64,000 bases of DNA. It comes from Uranotaenia lowii (taxonomy: Eukaryota; Arthropoda; Insecta; Diptera; Culicidae). Both the position numbers and the translations under genes were made by a program. Shown here piece by piece: positions 22,477-41,194 of this stretch; position 1 is the stretch's first letter, and every line of letters starts with the position of its first letter. The notes beneath the pieces were generated by a model. It did no database searches. It was not told the DNA's origin and saw nothing but the letters and a program-made list of their open reading frames with translations. The stretch is taken from NCBI RefSeq assembly GCF_029784155.1, contig NC_073691.1, positions 146,384,496 through 146,448,495 on the forward strand. The letters are read 5' to 3'.

Positions 22477-24519
22477 TTAGGAAGGAGAGATGAAACATAT
22501 ATGTGTGTGTGTATGTGATTTATAAATCAAAGGAAAGTGCCATAAAACAAAGGATTTTTTCCTTTGATTTTGGGACAAATAAAAATTACTTAGATTCAAA
22601 AACATTTTCCTTTGCTTCGAAGAAATGTTTTCCTTTGAATTAAAAAAAAATTTTTTTTACTCAAAATCTGAAATACTTTAATTCATAATTTCAAATCCCT
22701 TGAATCTATAGCATTTTCACTTGATACTATAAAATTTTCCTTTATTTCCAAGTTATTTTGATTTTTAATTGAAACCATTTTTTCTTTGACCTTATTATTT
22801 GATCTTTATATTTTCTTTCGTTTCTACAAAAATCCAGTACCACCATCAATTTCTTAAAAAAAAAGAATAATAAATTTATTTAAAAAGTAAACAAGACACA
22901 ACTGAATGACAAAAATGCTTTCTCGAAAACAATGAATAGAATGTCGGGAAAGAAATTGTGGTCATAAATAATACTCACTTCTAAACATGCTAAGCGAATC
23001 ATTTAAACCGTGAAGCATTGCACCTGCTGGTTGGGTGTATGTCGCCGTATCGGATCGTCTTGGAATTCCACAGCTTCCAACTTGATACCTTCCTTGGTAC
23101 CAATCGTCGTCGGCTGAATAAAGTTGACCTAATACAAATCAAAAACTTTAATAATTTAAGATCAGATAATTTAAAAACAAACTCACCAAAAATCCTCCAC
23201 GCTATTGAGCCGCCACAATGTTATGGATGTTTCAAAGAAAACTTAATCAAAAACAAAGAATTTGTTCATTGATTCTGGCAGAAATAGTTTTCTTTTGATT
23301 TAAAGTACAGTACTTTTATTCGATTTTTTCAAACATTGACTTGAAATAATTTTCTTTCGTTTCGATATGTGTATACTGTGTATAAACTACAATCGAAAAA
23401 GTACTGAAAGTCAAGTTCCTTAGCCACAGCAGTAGTTATGCAAGTTTTAGAAAAATTGTCAATAAAAATTTCTCATGTATAAAGTTTTTCGTAGAACAAC
23501 TCTTGTTCGCTATCACAAAACTAAGCTTCTGTGAAAAAAATGGGTTCTAGAGGGTTAAAACGGTTGAGACTATTGAAGGAAAACACAAAAACGAACAAAC
23601 CAACAAACAGAAGTTAATCTCTTAAACATCAATGAATGACTTTTCTACTATACATACATACAATCAATCGAAAAGCTATCTTTATAAGAAAAGATTTGAT
23701 AAAAATATGTTTTTTCTTATTTGGATTCAACTTTCAATTTGTACAAAAATTTGCTGTACTAGTGGGCAGTTTCAGAATATTGTTTTTGATTCGAAAAAAA
23801 AACTGATGTAAAACCAACCAGGCATTAAAGAACCATCAGTTCATATTAACCACGTCTTGCTGGAACATGCCTATGAGAGATTTTTTTCCAAGAACTCCTA
23901 TCGCATGCTCTTCCTTGCAACTTACTCAAATGAGCTCAAAGTTGGCCAGAGTGTTTTTATAAAAATGAATGAAGATCAATCACTATTCGTCACGTTGTGA
24001 ACTGCAAAAAAACGCAAAAAGTGAACTCTTAGGTTAATGTACAGGTATGGTGACTGTTTCATTATCTTTTGCTTCCAAAATTTAACCCAGAAACGTAACC
24101 GGATTGAACCAACATTTTCGTTGTATGCACATGTTCACACACAAAATAAGGCGCCGAAAGTTGTAAACCATTATCTTCCTAAATGAGTGATCCACACAGC
24201 GAAACGCTATATGTTTTTTCTGTTGAGTAGTAAATGAATAAACTTTGAATATTAAAATTATATTTAAATACACAGCTGTTCGGATTAATTAGACCCAATA
24301 CGCTTCAACAACCCATCTTAATTTTAATTCCGATATACTGAAGAACTGCGATTATTGGGAAACCTAGAATGTTTCATGAAAATAAAAATCAAATAAACGA
24401 GAAAAAAAACTAAAATTCTAATGTTCTAATGATTTCACCGATTCACACGCGTTTTCCCTTGACCAAATTTTGACCGTATCACCCTTGCCGAAAGGACGCA
24501 AAGCCGGAAGAATGTTTTG
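22477..24519. other. No confident gene
   Basis: TTTCCTTTGA-like motifs recur at 22530-22800, suggesting an old simple-sequence expansion. A 41-codon minus-strand frame at 23128-23003 preceded by an AG acceptor could be an exon relic but is too short to claim. Confidence 0.4.
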
Positions 24520-24524
24520 CGGAA

Positions 24525-24926
24525 TAATTATTGGGCCGAATGGTCGTTAGGCGGAAAGGTCTTTAGGCATCATTAGGCCGAATGGTAATTTGACCGAATG
24601 GTCATTAAGCCGAATGGACACTAAGCCGAATGGTCATTATGGCGAATGTATGCTATGCCGATAAGACATCTTAACGCTTGTTTGCTTGTTCAGGTGAATG
24701 GCTGTTAGGCCGAATGTTCGTTAGACCGAATGGATGATGGGCCGAATGGACGATTGACCGAATGTTCGTAAGGCCGAATAGTCGAATCCGGCCTTATATC
24801 CATTCGGCCTGATGACCATTCGGCCTTACAACCATTCGGCCAAATAACCTTCGGCCTTTTGGCCGATTCGGCCTAGTGACCTTAGGCCTAACATCTTTCG
24901 GCCTATCGAACTTCGGCCGAATGTCC
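24525..24926. repeat. Minisatellite of GGCCGAATGG units with an orientation switch
   Basis: About 13 units of 17-21 bp (GCCGAATGGTCATTAG-type) run in the plus orientation to about 24785. The same unit then continues in inverted orientation (CATTCGGCCTGATGAC-type) to 24925. The array can fold into a long hairpin. It ends exactly at the retrotransposon fragment that follows. Confidence 0.85.
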
Positions 24927-25290
24927 GGGCCCATCCAGCTTGTCGCCATCGAAGTGTAACGTCAATATTCTTCTAGATACTGTTAAGGATCTCTTTGTAG
25001 AGTACTTTGATTGAAGTTGTTCAGACCAACTTTGTGCCTCGCCAGTTATCACAATTCTTTAGATCTCCTTTCTTCGGGACCTTAACAAGGATTTCACTGG
25101 TCCAGCCAGCCGGGGAAGTTACAGTATCCCAGACATCAGCAAATAGACAGTACAACATTTGTGATGACACGACAGGGTTGGCTTTGAGCATTCAGCAGAA
25201 TGCAATCAATCCCAGATGAACTTCTTTCGCTTGCAGCATCTTGGCCGGCTTGTATCCCACAGAACCTTGTATCTCGTGAAAATTGCGCTA
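24927..25290 (-). pseudogene. RTE-like reverse transcriptase fragment
   Basis: The minus strand encodes, across shifted frames, W-TVTSPAGWTSEILVKVPKKGD, then KNCDNWRGT, then KVLYKEILNSI. These match the N-terminal part of reverse transcriptases of RTE-type non-LTR elements (PKKGDLSNC.NWRGI pattern). Internal stops are present. The fragment is cut at 24926 by the CCGAATGG array. Confidence 0.7.
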
Positions 25291-26565
25291 AAATCCCAAA
25301 AAGGAGTAACTGTGGGTCAGGTTTTGCTATTGAGTAGCTAATGACATCTTGTTTCATACATATTGCCTACATTGCATTGCATACATTTGCACAGATTTTC
25401 AAGAAACCAACAAGCCAAAACATGACAAACAAACATAACAAACTCAAACAGAATTTGAGAATTTTGAGCTTATGTGCAAGCTTAGAAACGTTTGAAAATC
25501 TCCAGTTATTGGCTGTTTTATTTTAAAATTAACGGGAAAACATTGTAGCTAGTTGTCACATGCTTTTCCCAGCTTAGTGTCACAACTAAACTAGGTAGGT
25601 AAGTTATTTCCGGGACTTAAAGCTAACATTAGGTCAACATTCAGTTCCGGAAATAGCTTACCATTTTCATTTTAGCCGTGACAACAGCTGTCGATCTTCG
25701 ATGGTTCACAAAAACGATAACTCAAGCAGATTGCGATCCATATGGCGGGTATTTTACAACATTTACACACGACCCGTCGATGCCACACGACAATTAACAC
25801 AGTCAACGGTCACCCCAATCTTACCGGCACTATCCAGTTGTTTGTTGATTTTTTTTCTGGTACCTACGGTGAGATGTATTCGTTTAGGCACGCCAAAGTA
25901 CCTACAGAGCAAGTACCACATCTGATGTTGTGTACAGTAAATTAATTAAAATTGTCTACCGACTGGCACACATCTGAACGATCGTAAACCAATTTAAAAC
26001 CAAGATAGGTAAAGCCACGCAACCGCTGAATGACCAGAGTTGATAGATGCATCTCTGAACGGTATCTCGCACATCCTGGTGTCTAATTTTCTAAAACCTT
26101 TGTCAATGGGATTTCATCGTTCGAACATTCGGGCACGTCGCGTTTCGGATGCTGGCGCGCGTTTTCTGGTACGCGATAGAATACATCAACATCGGGCAAC
26201 AGGTGGGATTCGTTAGAGCCATCGCAGCTGAAATTGACTTCGAATGGTTGCTCGGTTGATTGTTGACATCGTTAGTTAGACTGGGAATAGTTTATTCCGG
26301 GTAGTGCGACGGCGCAGAACCTTCCGTCTGCTGCCATTCACCGACGGGATTCATCACGAACTGTCATATAGGGGAGGGTTTATTTTTCTACCAATCTATC
26401 AGATTTACATCTACTATCCATCTAACTCGACGGTTCTTGTGTTTTGTGGCAAGTGCATTTCGTTTCAAGGAATAGGGGATTTTTTAAGTCACATTTGCTG
26501 CTAAAGGTTGTGAATATAATCGAAAAAGTGATAAATCACAGTTTGCGGGGTCGAAGGGCCAAAAC
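25291..26565. other. Upstream region of the first transporter gene
   Basis: No coding frame is supported. GGTAAGTTATTTCCGG at about 25595 pairs with CCGGAAATAGCTTACC at about 25646 as a hairpin. The more GC-rich stretch 26090-26350 could hold the promoter and 5' untranslated region of the gene that starts at 26566, but no clear TATA box is seen. Confidence 0.4.
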
Positions 26566-33188
<6,623 letters not shown>

Positions 33189-33274
33189 GTGATTTCTATT
33201 GTGATATTATCTAACTAGCCGCACACACTCTTAAACTTTCTTTTTAAGCAAATGTACTAGCCAAAATTTGAGTA

Positions 33275-33280
33275 AATAAA
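33275..33280 (+). terminator. Polyadenylation signal of transporter gene A
   Basis: AATAAA lies 87 bp after the stop codon, followed by AT-rich DNA. This is the first canonical signal downstream. Confidence 0.6.
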
Positions 33281-33849
33281 CTTCAAACTTAAAAAGATTA
33301 GTTAATTGCTACACATATCCATTTTTCAACACATTCCAGTTCATCCCGAACGAGCTCTGGTACTATCAATGTTGATTTTGACCGCCCTGGATTGTTATTT
33401 TTAACTCAAACCCTTCCCTGATAAGCCTATCAAAAAGTTCAAAAGGCGTAGTGCTGAGATAAGAACGCAAGCATTGTTAGTGAAGTAACCATGATACCCT
33501 AAGGGCATATCTGGGAGGAAATTTAGACAATTTCGGTCCCTGGTTGTCTATGATAATTTTGTTCAAACAAAACGTGAATAAGCTGAATAAAAAATCTTTA
33601 AAAAACATTATTTTTGTATTATATGTGTATCATATCATAGCCGTAGGAACGGAGGGGGGGGGGGGAGGGTTTGGGCGTTAAACCCTCCCTATAAGGGTCC
33701 GAAAAATGCAAGCGAGGTATTCTACTCTAAACTCAAAATTTTAAATTCCTTATCAAATTTTGATGATTGAGGTTATTTAAGAGTAACAATCTTGACTCAG
33801 AACTTAAGCCAAAACCTCGAAAACGAATTTCTAGTTCAGAATCCTGCTA
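33281..33849. other. No gene seen
   Basis: Intergenic DNA between transporter gene A and a mariner relic. A run of about 14 G is at 33653-33666. Confidence 0.5.
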
Positions 33850-34620
33850 TACAATTTACAGGGTCCGGCAATTGAAGTGCTACATTGAAATAAACATATA
33901 AATTTTGATCAAAACAAAAAAAACTTTTTATTTCAAATTCATTCAATTTCTCTTGAAAACAAGTTGCTTTTTCAAAATTCACGACTTGTTCGCCCTTGAG
34001 TTTAACCACTCGCCGCAGACGGTCGAGCAATGCATCGTATGAGGCCCGCAGGTGTTCTTGTGGTATTTTATCTCAGGCTGCCACGAGATGTCGCTTCAGG
34101 ACCTCCACACCTTCATGTTTCTTAGAGCAGACTTCGGCCTCCAACATACTTCAAACAGCGAAGTCCATAGGATTCAGGTCTGGCGAGCTCGCCGGCCACT
34201 CGGAGCTCGAAATGAACCCTGGAAAATGTTGCGCAATCCAAAGTTGGGTTTTCTTCGCTATGTGAGCCGGCGCCGAGTCTTGTTGGAATCCCTGGAACCA
34301 AAATGTAGACGTGCCCGACTTCGATCCGATATGTTGAGATCTTCTGCCAATTTATTGGCACTACTACGAGGATTTCTCTTAAGGCGCTTCTTGACGATCT
34401 TTGTCATGGCAGGTGTCACCACAGTAGGTCTCCGTCTCGCACCATACCGTTTTTTGGCACTTCCGGTCTCCAGGTATCTTTTAACTGTAAGATATACAAA
34501 ACTTCTGCACACACTTATATCGGACAGCTCACGAACTATGTCCTTCTGCCGTTTGCCAGCTAGGAACAAGGCATCCACAGCGCTACGTTTCTGTTCGAGA
34601 TCCTTTTTTCCGGATAACAC
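33850..34620 (-). pseudogene. Internally deleted Tc1/mariner element
   Basis: From 34620 downward the minus strand encodes a transposase N-terminus with two helix-turn-helix parts (KRSAVDALFLAGKRQKDIVREL and the ..ANKLAEDLNIS.. helix). At about 34300 the frame jumps straight to the region of the second catalytic Asp (FQQDSAPAHIAKKTQ). It then passes through further frame changes to SSPDLNPMD and a C-terminal IPQEHLRASYDALLDRLRRVV. The segment with the first catalytic Asp is deleted. The left border CAGGGTCCGGCAATTGAAGTG near 33859 looks like a terminal repeat. Its partner was not found. Confidence 0.8.
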
Positions 34621-34984
34621 CTGATTACAAAAGTAACACTTACATCCAATGATAGCTAAGACTCAACGTAAACAAAGCGACGAGGGGTCGTTCAATACTG
34701 TTTCGTGTGCAACGACATAATTACTGTTGAAGATCTTGGGGCGTTGTATTTTTGTACAACACTGTTTCTATTTCAGCCGTATGTGATAGAAATATTGCTA
34801 ATTTTGCATCACAGCATGCGAAAATACAACACGTGTTGTAAAAAAAAAACAAGGAGGCCACAGATCTTGAAAATATATTTTTGCATGGCAAAATTTTCAA
34901 AATGTGCCGTAAGTGTCAAAATTTCTACCACTTTTTCCCAACACCAGTGAACTTGCTCTTAGACATAGTGGGACCCCCTATATG

Positions 34985-35738
34985 ATACACCCAAAATAAT
35001 TTTCATTTAAAAAATAAGTGACATCTGTAGTGAATTCTCGCCATACGTAATTTCATTTGAATTTTAAGTGATGGGTCAAGTGAATTCACTTAAGTGACCG
35101 GTCAAGTGAATTAAACTAGGAAATTCGAGTGAAATTTATCTGAGTTTCTAAGTAAGTTTCTCACGCGTTTTTTTAAATAAACAAAGAACATTTATAGAAC
35201 ACCACTTCGATTTCAAATACTTACATTACGCTTTCACCATAAATTTATTGATTGGAAAATTCCATCGTAATCCCAAGGTAGATCGATTACTGCGGATAGT
35301 GCGACTTCTAAATCTTCCCTGCTGCAAACCAGAAAATCTTTCCAGTTCAACCCACAAGCTGAAACATGATAACACCTTTAAATAACTTATCCTCACATCA
35401 CGTTTAACACAAACTACCGTCAAAATCGCCTAGTAAAGAATTGGGAAAATCCAAATCCAGCACAAGCTTTAAACGCTGCTCTTTAAAATTTACCATTTTG
35501 AACTCTGAAAATAAACACAACCGACCCAACATTCACTTGAAATTCAAGTGATGGGGGAGTGAATATTTTTTCTCACTTCAAATTTAAGTGACGACTGAAG
35601 TGAATGTGGATGAATTCACTTGAAATTTAAGTGACTGCCAAGTGAAATGTATATGTCGCACTTGAATGGAAGAAAATCACTGGATCCTTGTTTTTAAGTG
35701 AAAAATCATGTGTATTTTAAGAGTGGATTTGGGTTCAG
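34985..35738. mobile_element. TIR-type repeat with many AAGTGA/TCACTT motifs
   Basis: ACTTGAAATTYAAGTGA-like units and single TCACTT boxes recur in both orientations in two clusters, 35028-35150 and 35530-35700. The outer borders (ATACACCCAAAATAATTTTC on the left and, inverted, ATACACATGATTTTTCACTT on the right) are loosely complementary. No coding frame is present. Probably a non-autonomous element with subterminal binding repeats. Confidence 0.55.
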
Positions 35739-36016
35739 TGTACAAAAATAGTTTTTTTCATATTAAAAAAATGTTCTAAAAATAATAAATAATAATACGC
35801 GCCTTGTGTAAAACATGAAACAAATTTTGTATGAAATGCAATACCATATTTGAACCAGGATTTCAAAACACCCTTCTAATTCTAATTTCGACGATCATTC
35901 GAACTTAAAATCACGAATCCTGATTTGGATTCAAAATCCTAAACAAATACAATTTTGATTTTGATAATATGGAACCAGAAATTTCGCCGGTGTCATCAAA
36001 AGGCGCTAGAAATTGA

Positions 36017-36285
36017 GATTCGGGAACGTGGATTGGGCACACGTTGCGAAAATATGAGAAAGAGATTTGCAGAGAGGCGCTTGAATGGAATCCAGAAGGA
36101 CATCGGAGAAGAGGCAAACCCAGAAACTCGTGGCGGCGAAGCCTAGCCGCCGAATTCCGAACTGTCGACGAGAACCTCGACTGGGACCAAGTGTAGACGC
36201 TGGCTCCGGATTGTCAACAGTAGAGGTCTTTTATCACGGCCTTATGCACCGGAGGTTCGGCGCGGGAACATTAAGTAAGTAAAGA
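36017..36285 (+). pseudogene. 3' end of an RTE-like non-LTR retrotransposon
   Basis: One frame reads WIGHTLRK, then EICREALEWNPEGHRRRGKPR, then SWRRSLAAEFRTVDENLDWDQV, two stops, then RSFITALC. This is the C-terminal tail typical of RTE-like ORF2 proteins. The tail ends in TTAAGTAAGTAAAG, as in mosquito RTE elements that end in short TAAG-type repeats (family knowledge). Confidence 0.75.
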
Positions 36286-36744
36286 GATCTTTCGCAATGA
36301 GTTTTTTCTGAAGTTGGGATTAGTTTTTGAGGTTTTGGCATCAGTTCTGGATCATCATTTTTAATCTTCAATAAACCTCAATCATAATTATTTGAAACGG
36401 CCATGTACCTACATATGTATGTTTAGATACCTAATAATACTATAAAATGGATGAACAAAAACAATACTTGATGAATGAATCGCCTAAGCGTGCTTGCGTC
36501 CTTATCAGCAGAGAAGAACGCGCACCCTCGCTTTGCTTTCATGCTTTCACCAATACAAACTGCTCATACCATGCGCCAACCCAGCTTTTTATACGTACGT
36601 GAACTATTAGTATTAATTTTCCCTTCATCGCGGTTGTCCATGCCAAACTGGCCCTTATCCGTATCATCATTGATAATAAGCAAACTCATCTATGAACAAA
36701 TATAACGGCGACATTGTCAGCGAAATTATCAGCAGAGGTACCGG

Positions 36745-36753
36745 TATATATAG
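36745..36753 (+). promoter_or_regulatory. TATA-like box for transporter gene B
   Basis: GGTATATATAGCGG lies 100 bp before the start codon at 36845. Transcription would begin about 30 bp downstream and leave a short leader of about 70 nt. Confidence 0.4.
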
Positions 36754-36824
36754 CGGTGCATTTTATTCTTTTCTCGGCATTATCTGGGTCTGGAGACATT
36801 TGATTTAAATACTCAGGAAAAAAT

Positions 36825-36845
36825 ATGATGAGTAGCCCGAAATAA
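36825..36845 (+). promoter_or_regulatory. Six-codon upstream reading frame overlapping the start of gene B
   Basis: ATGATGAGTAGCCCGAAATAA. Its TAA stop shares its last base with the main ATG (TAATG at 36843-36847), an arrangement that could allow reinitiation. Its use is inferred, not shown. Confidence 0.45.
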
Positions 36846-38823
36846 TGATAAGCAACACTAATGGTAATGTCCAGCAGCAACATCAGCAACACGAATTAAC
36901 GCACGGTAAGTAGAATTCGCATGCTAATAGATCGCTAGTACTCTTTTTGATATGACCCGATTCGAATGGACTGCCGTAGGATCGCGCGAAGAAGATTTTC
37001 GAGAACGGCTGCCAGATGTGCGAACAACGGTAACTAGGCAAATTAAATCGCTATGCTCGATCGCCTTTGTGCGCAATCGAATTCACGTGCTGCAGTGGTT
37101 ACCCAACTATCGGCCACGCTACCTGATATCAGACATTATTGCCGGGATCACGGTTACCCTAACGGCAATTCCGCAAAGCATAGCCTATGGCATATTGGCG
37201 AATTTGCAACCGCAGGATGGTATCTATTCGAATTTGGTTGGTTGTTTCATGTATTTTCTGTTCGGGAGTGTTAAAGATGTCACGGTTGCCCCAACATCGA
37301 TTATGGCAATCATGGTGCAAAATGTGGTGTTAGAGCTTGGACCTGGAGCTGCTCTGCTCACACTACTGGCTGGTTTAGTGACGTTAGCATTCGGCGTACT
37401 AAATCTTGGGATACTTGTGCGATTTATATCGATACCGGTTATCACAGGATTTACAACAGCAGCCTGTTTGACTATCGGAAGCGCTCAGCTACGATCACTA
37501 TTCGGTATATCCAGCAAAGGAAAGAGCAGCGATTTCATAGACGCGTGGGAGAATGTAATTGAAAATATTGGCCAAACTCGACTTTGGGATACGGTCCTAG
37601 GATTCAGTTCAATTGGATTCCTAGTAATTTTCAAAGTAAGGGACATGTGTTTTGTATACTAAACAGCTCAACATAATCTAAACCTTTATATATTTTAGCT
37701 TACCAAAGATTGTGGAAGTCCAGGAGCTTGGAAGAAATTTTTCAAATATCTTTCTCTCCTGCGTAATGCATTAGTTGTTGTGATTGGTGCAGGTTTGGCT
37801 TACGCATTCTCTAGAAATGGTTCGGAGCCGTTTAAGCTAACTGGACACGTTGAACCCGGAGTTCCTCAGTTCCACGTGCCACCTTTCTCTATAAACAACA
37901 ACGGAACCTATTATTCTTTTCCAGATATGTTGCGTGTGATGGGGACATCCATAATTTCTATTCCACTCGTGTCAATATTGGAAATCATTTCGATTGGCAA
38001 AGCATTCTCTAAGGATAAGATGGTAAATGCTACGCAAGAGATGATAGCTCTAGGAGCTTGTAATGTGGCTGTAGCGTTTTTCTCGCCGCTTCCGGTTGCC
38101 GGATCATTTACTAGGACAGCCATCAACAGTAGCAGTGGTGTCAAAACATCGTTAGGCTGTGCCGTCACAACAGCTATGTTACTCCTAGCATTGGCCCTTC
38201 TTACTGATGCTTTCTACTATATACCCAAGGCGACCTTGGCATCCGTTGTTATATCGGCTATGATATTCATGGTCGATTATCGAGGATTTGTTGAAATCTG
38301 GCGAGTTAAAAAATTGGACATCCTTGTTCTTCTGGGGACTATGATTGCTTGTGTGTTTCTCGGATTGGATTATGGAATCCTTGTGGGAATAGCCATCAAC
38401 TGCTGCTTTCTACTCTACTTAATGGCGGCTCCAAAAATGTTTACAAAACATCTTTATCTAGATGGTGTAAACGTCGTTTTATTGAAACCCGCAACTGATC
38501 TAACGTTTTCCTCAGCTGAATATCTCCGAGACCGCGTTATGCGAATCGTGACCGAAGGTTTGGAAGGGCCAGTCGATTTGGTAATCTTGGAAGGCACATC
38601 GGTGAATTTCGTAGATACGACAGTTGTCAAAAATGTGGCCAACATACAGACAGACCTTCAAACGAGAGGCATCGCATTAGTGCTTTGGCAATGGTCTCCT
38701 CACACGGCAGCAGCACTGGTGAGATTTGATCGGAACTTTCTAATCTGCATGGAAAACGATCGGGACCTTACGACTATCGTAGAAAAGTGGAAAACTTGCT
38801 GCAATGAACTCAAGAGATGCTAG
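36845..38823 (+). CDS. SLC26/SulP sulfate-type anion transporter, gene B (three exons)
   Basis: Exons 36845-36905, 36980-37635 and 37699-38823 give 613 aa. Splice sites are CACG|gtaagt..gccgtag|GA and AAA|gtaagg..attttag|CTT. The first start is preceded by an in-frame TAG at 36833. If the first intron is not used, ATG at 36952 is in the same frame. The short N-terminus is Gln/His-rich. The SulP core has PQSIAYG, GIYSNLVG and KDVTVAPTSIMA, with membrane segments over most of the first 480 residues. A STAS domain with VILEGTSVNFVDTTVVKN ends the protein. The first two exon lengths equal those of gene A exactly (61 and 656 bp), so the genes arose by tandem duplication. Role: anion exchange across a cell membrane, probably sulfate-like, substrate unproven. 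Confidence 0.9.
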
Positions 38824-38951
38824 AGAGAATGGATTTCAAAAAATCTTACAATAGCCTTAAGGTAAAAAAAAATCATGTACCTATTTGTTTCATAAAAAAA
38901 AATGTAGCTCAATATTCTCAAAGATTCTGTAATATTATTAAATGTAAATAG

Positions 38952-38957
38952 AATAAA
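38952..38957 (+). terminator. Polyadenylation signal of transporter gene B
   Basis: AATAAA 129 bp after the stop codon, with a second AATAAA (AAATAAATT) a few bases later. Confidence 0.6.
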
Positions 38958-39204
38958 AAATAAATTGAAAACACCACTTAGAAATGTAATTCATACGGTT
39001 CTCCTACTTCTAAAGTTCCATTTACAGCTCAGGTGGAGATGGCAAATGTGATTCAGTGAATAACTCAAGAAAACGACACGATTAGAATAAATTTTATCTG
39101 TGGTTCAATCCGCTTACAAATGAAAACAACTATAACACACCCCATATGGCGACCCTCGGAATTCTATCAACAAATGAGTGAAAACTATCCACTTTTAACA
39201 GATA

Positions 39205-40186
39205 AGGTACACCGGGGCAAGTGCAAACTCGGGGCAAGTGCAAACGTTCAACTTTTCTCTGTTACAAAAAAAGTAAAAAATATTTCTTCTTCTATAAATT
39301 GTTGTTTAGACCCAAACAAACAATCTGACATAGATAAACCGAAATTTCTTTAAATTTTTCACTAAAAACACGGCACTGTTTGATCACACACGAATTCAAG
39401 TACATACTAGACATGAACAGTGTGTTTTTGTTTTGCATATTTTGACGACGATAAAGGGCATTCAAATTCGAATTTTCGTTAAAAGGTGAGTGTTTGAGAC
39501 CGATATTCAAGTGAAAGCAGAAAATTTATGATAAATTTTCAGTACACCCCAAAAGTTGTGAAAATAATATTCGCTCTTGTCAACCCACACTGTGGGGCAA
39601 GTGCAAACAACACTACCGGGGTAAGTGCAAACGCACCTTTAAGCCACGTAACATCAGCCATTTCAGAAAATTCATCACCAAAATGGTTCAGCATTATATT
39701 AAAATAGTCAGAAGGGGTTTCCAAAGTGTTGTATCTGAAGCGGATGTTCAAAGTTCCGTAATGCCTTAGTAAATGAAGGTCTGTTGCTTAAAACAACAGT
39801 CACCAAAATTGGAGTTCCAAAAAGTTATCAATATTGCAAGAAAACAGCAAACATATTAATCAAAGTTGATAAAACGTTCCGGAACATGTATTCAATTCAT
39901 TTTAAGACCGATACACTGACTCATCTGTGAATTAGTTTGAAAAAAGTATTGCGTTTGCACTTGCCCCCATAAACGGGGCAAGTGCAAATTTTGAAATTTT
40001 TTCACAAAAGCACCGTTACTTTTTACAAACATTTTTTAATTTTTCACTTCCAACGGGAATTTGTTGAGAACTATTTTAGTGATGCAACGAACGATAATTG
40101 ATAATTTTTGAACATATACATATTTTTCTAGGACATGTGAAAGTTGAACTATGGTGAAAACCGTTTGCACTTGCCCCGGTGTACCT
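39205..40186. mobile_element. 982-bp TIR element, sister of the one at 5.85 kb
   Basis: Perfect inverted ends AGGTACACCGGGGCAAGTGC are flanked by TA on both sides (39203-39204, 40187-40188). The end motif GGGGCAAGTGCAAACG recurs: direct at 39214, 39231 and 39594, with a GTAAG variant at 39618, inverted at 39952, direct at 39974, and inverted at the right end 40162. Spacing of these copies closely follows the 5.85-kb element. No transposase frame is recognised. Confidence 0.85.
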
Positions 40187-40187
40187 T

Positions 40188-41194
40188 ACACACAAAACTT
40201 TCGAGGCTCCACTTAGCAAAAATGAGCTGTTACTTTCCGTTAGCAAAAATTTTCTTTTACTGTCGAGTTAGCACTTTTCCAAATTGTCGTTTTTCGTCGT
40301 TTGGTTTGAAATTAAAATTGGTAAGTATTACATACAATAGTGGTAGATACAATTAAAAGGAAAAATGTAGAAAAAAATTTGCTTCCGATACCTTCAATTC
40401 ATGCCGATCCTCAAATCGGCATCGACTAATCAGGTTTCCGAACTTTTCCAGGATCAACAGCAGCTCGTGGGAGGGAATGCTGCAGAAGTAACCATTCTTC
40501 CTCCAGCGGAACGGTTCGGTAATCAGTGGAAAAATCGCAGAATCCTTATGCCGCCGGTACACGATACCGAGAAAGGAGGAGAAAATGGTGAAGCGCAAAA
40601 CCGACCCCGAACCGAAGCAGCAGTAGTGTTTCCGCCGGGTGGTGTGTGAGGTTTACCTGTTTGGTGGTCAGTGTTTTTACTATCAGCTAACAAAAAAAAA
40701 ATAGACTGTCTACCTATTCTAGTTTTATTTCTATTCTTCAAAATATGAAATGCACTAAACTTAATTATTTCTGTTTTTTTTTTCAGATTTCATTGATGAA
40801 GATGTAATAGTAAAAGCTTCAAGAACGCGATGATGGAATACATTTCGAAATTATCGCATCACCCGCGGAGTGATGCGAACAAAAATAAAAAGAAAATTAA
40901 AAAAAAAATCAAATGTCACTTTTTAATATTTGAAAATGAAAACCCTTCATTAAAAATAATTTAATTTTGGATTTCACTCAAATTCTAGCCAACGTTAGAA
41001 AAATGAATTTTGCTAAAATTTTAGCAAACAAAGATTTTTGTTTACTTGAAAATTAGTAAACATTCAGTCGGGACACATTTTGCTATTTTGCTAAAATTTT
41101 AGGAAAAAAAATTTGCTAAATTGATTGCTAAGTTTTCAGCTGGTCAAATTTGAGCAAAATTTTGCTAATTTTCGGCCTCGGAAATTTTGTGTGT
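40188..41194. mobile_element. About 1-kb TIR element with TTAGCAAAATTTT repeats
   Basis: The left end ACACACAAAACTTTCGAGGC and the right end (minus strand) ACACACAAAATTTCCGAGGC are imperfect inverted repeats. Subterminal TTAGCAAAATTTTGC-like motifs occur at both sides. It abuts the preceding TIR element directly. The more GC-rich middle (40400-40650) has short frames of unknown origin. Target duplication unclear. Confidence 0.6.

Noticed and set aside
23003..23128. 41-codon minus-strand frame after an AG acceptor, ending ..QQVQCFTV
   Set aside because: Too short, no domain, and no partner exon found.
40353..40598. 81-codon minus-strand frame in the 1-kb TIR element
   Set aside because: No recognised domain. 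It could be captured gene debris but is not supportable.
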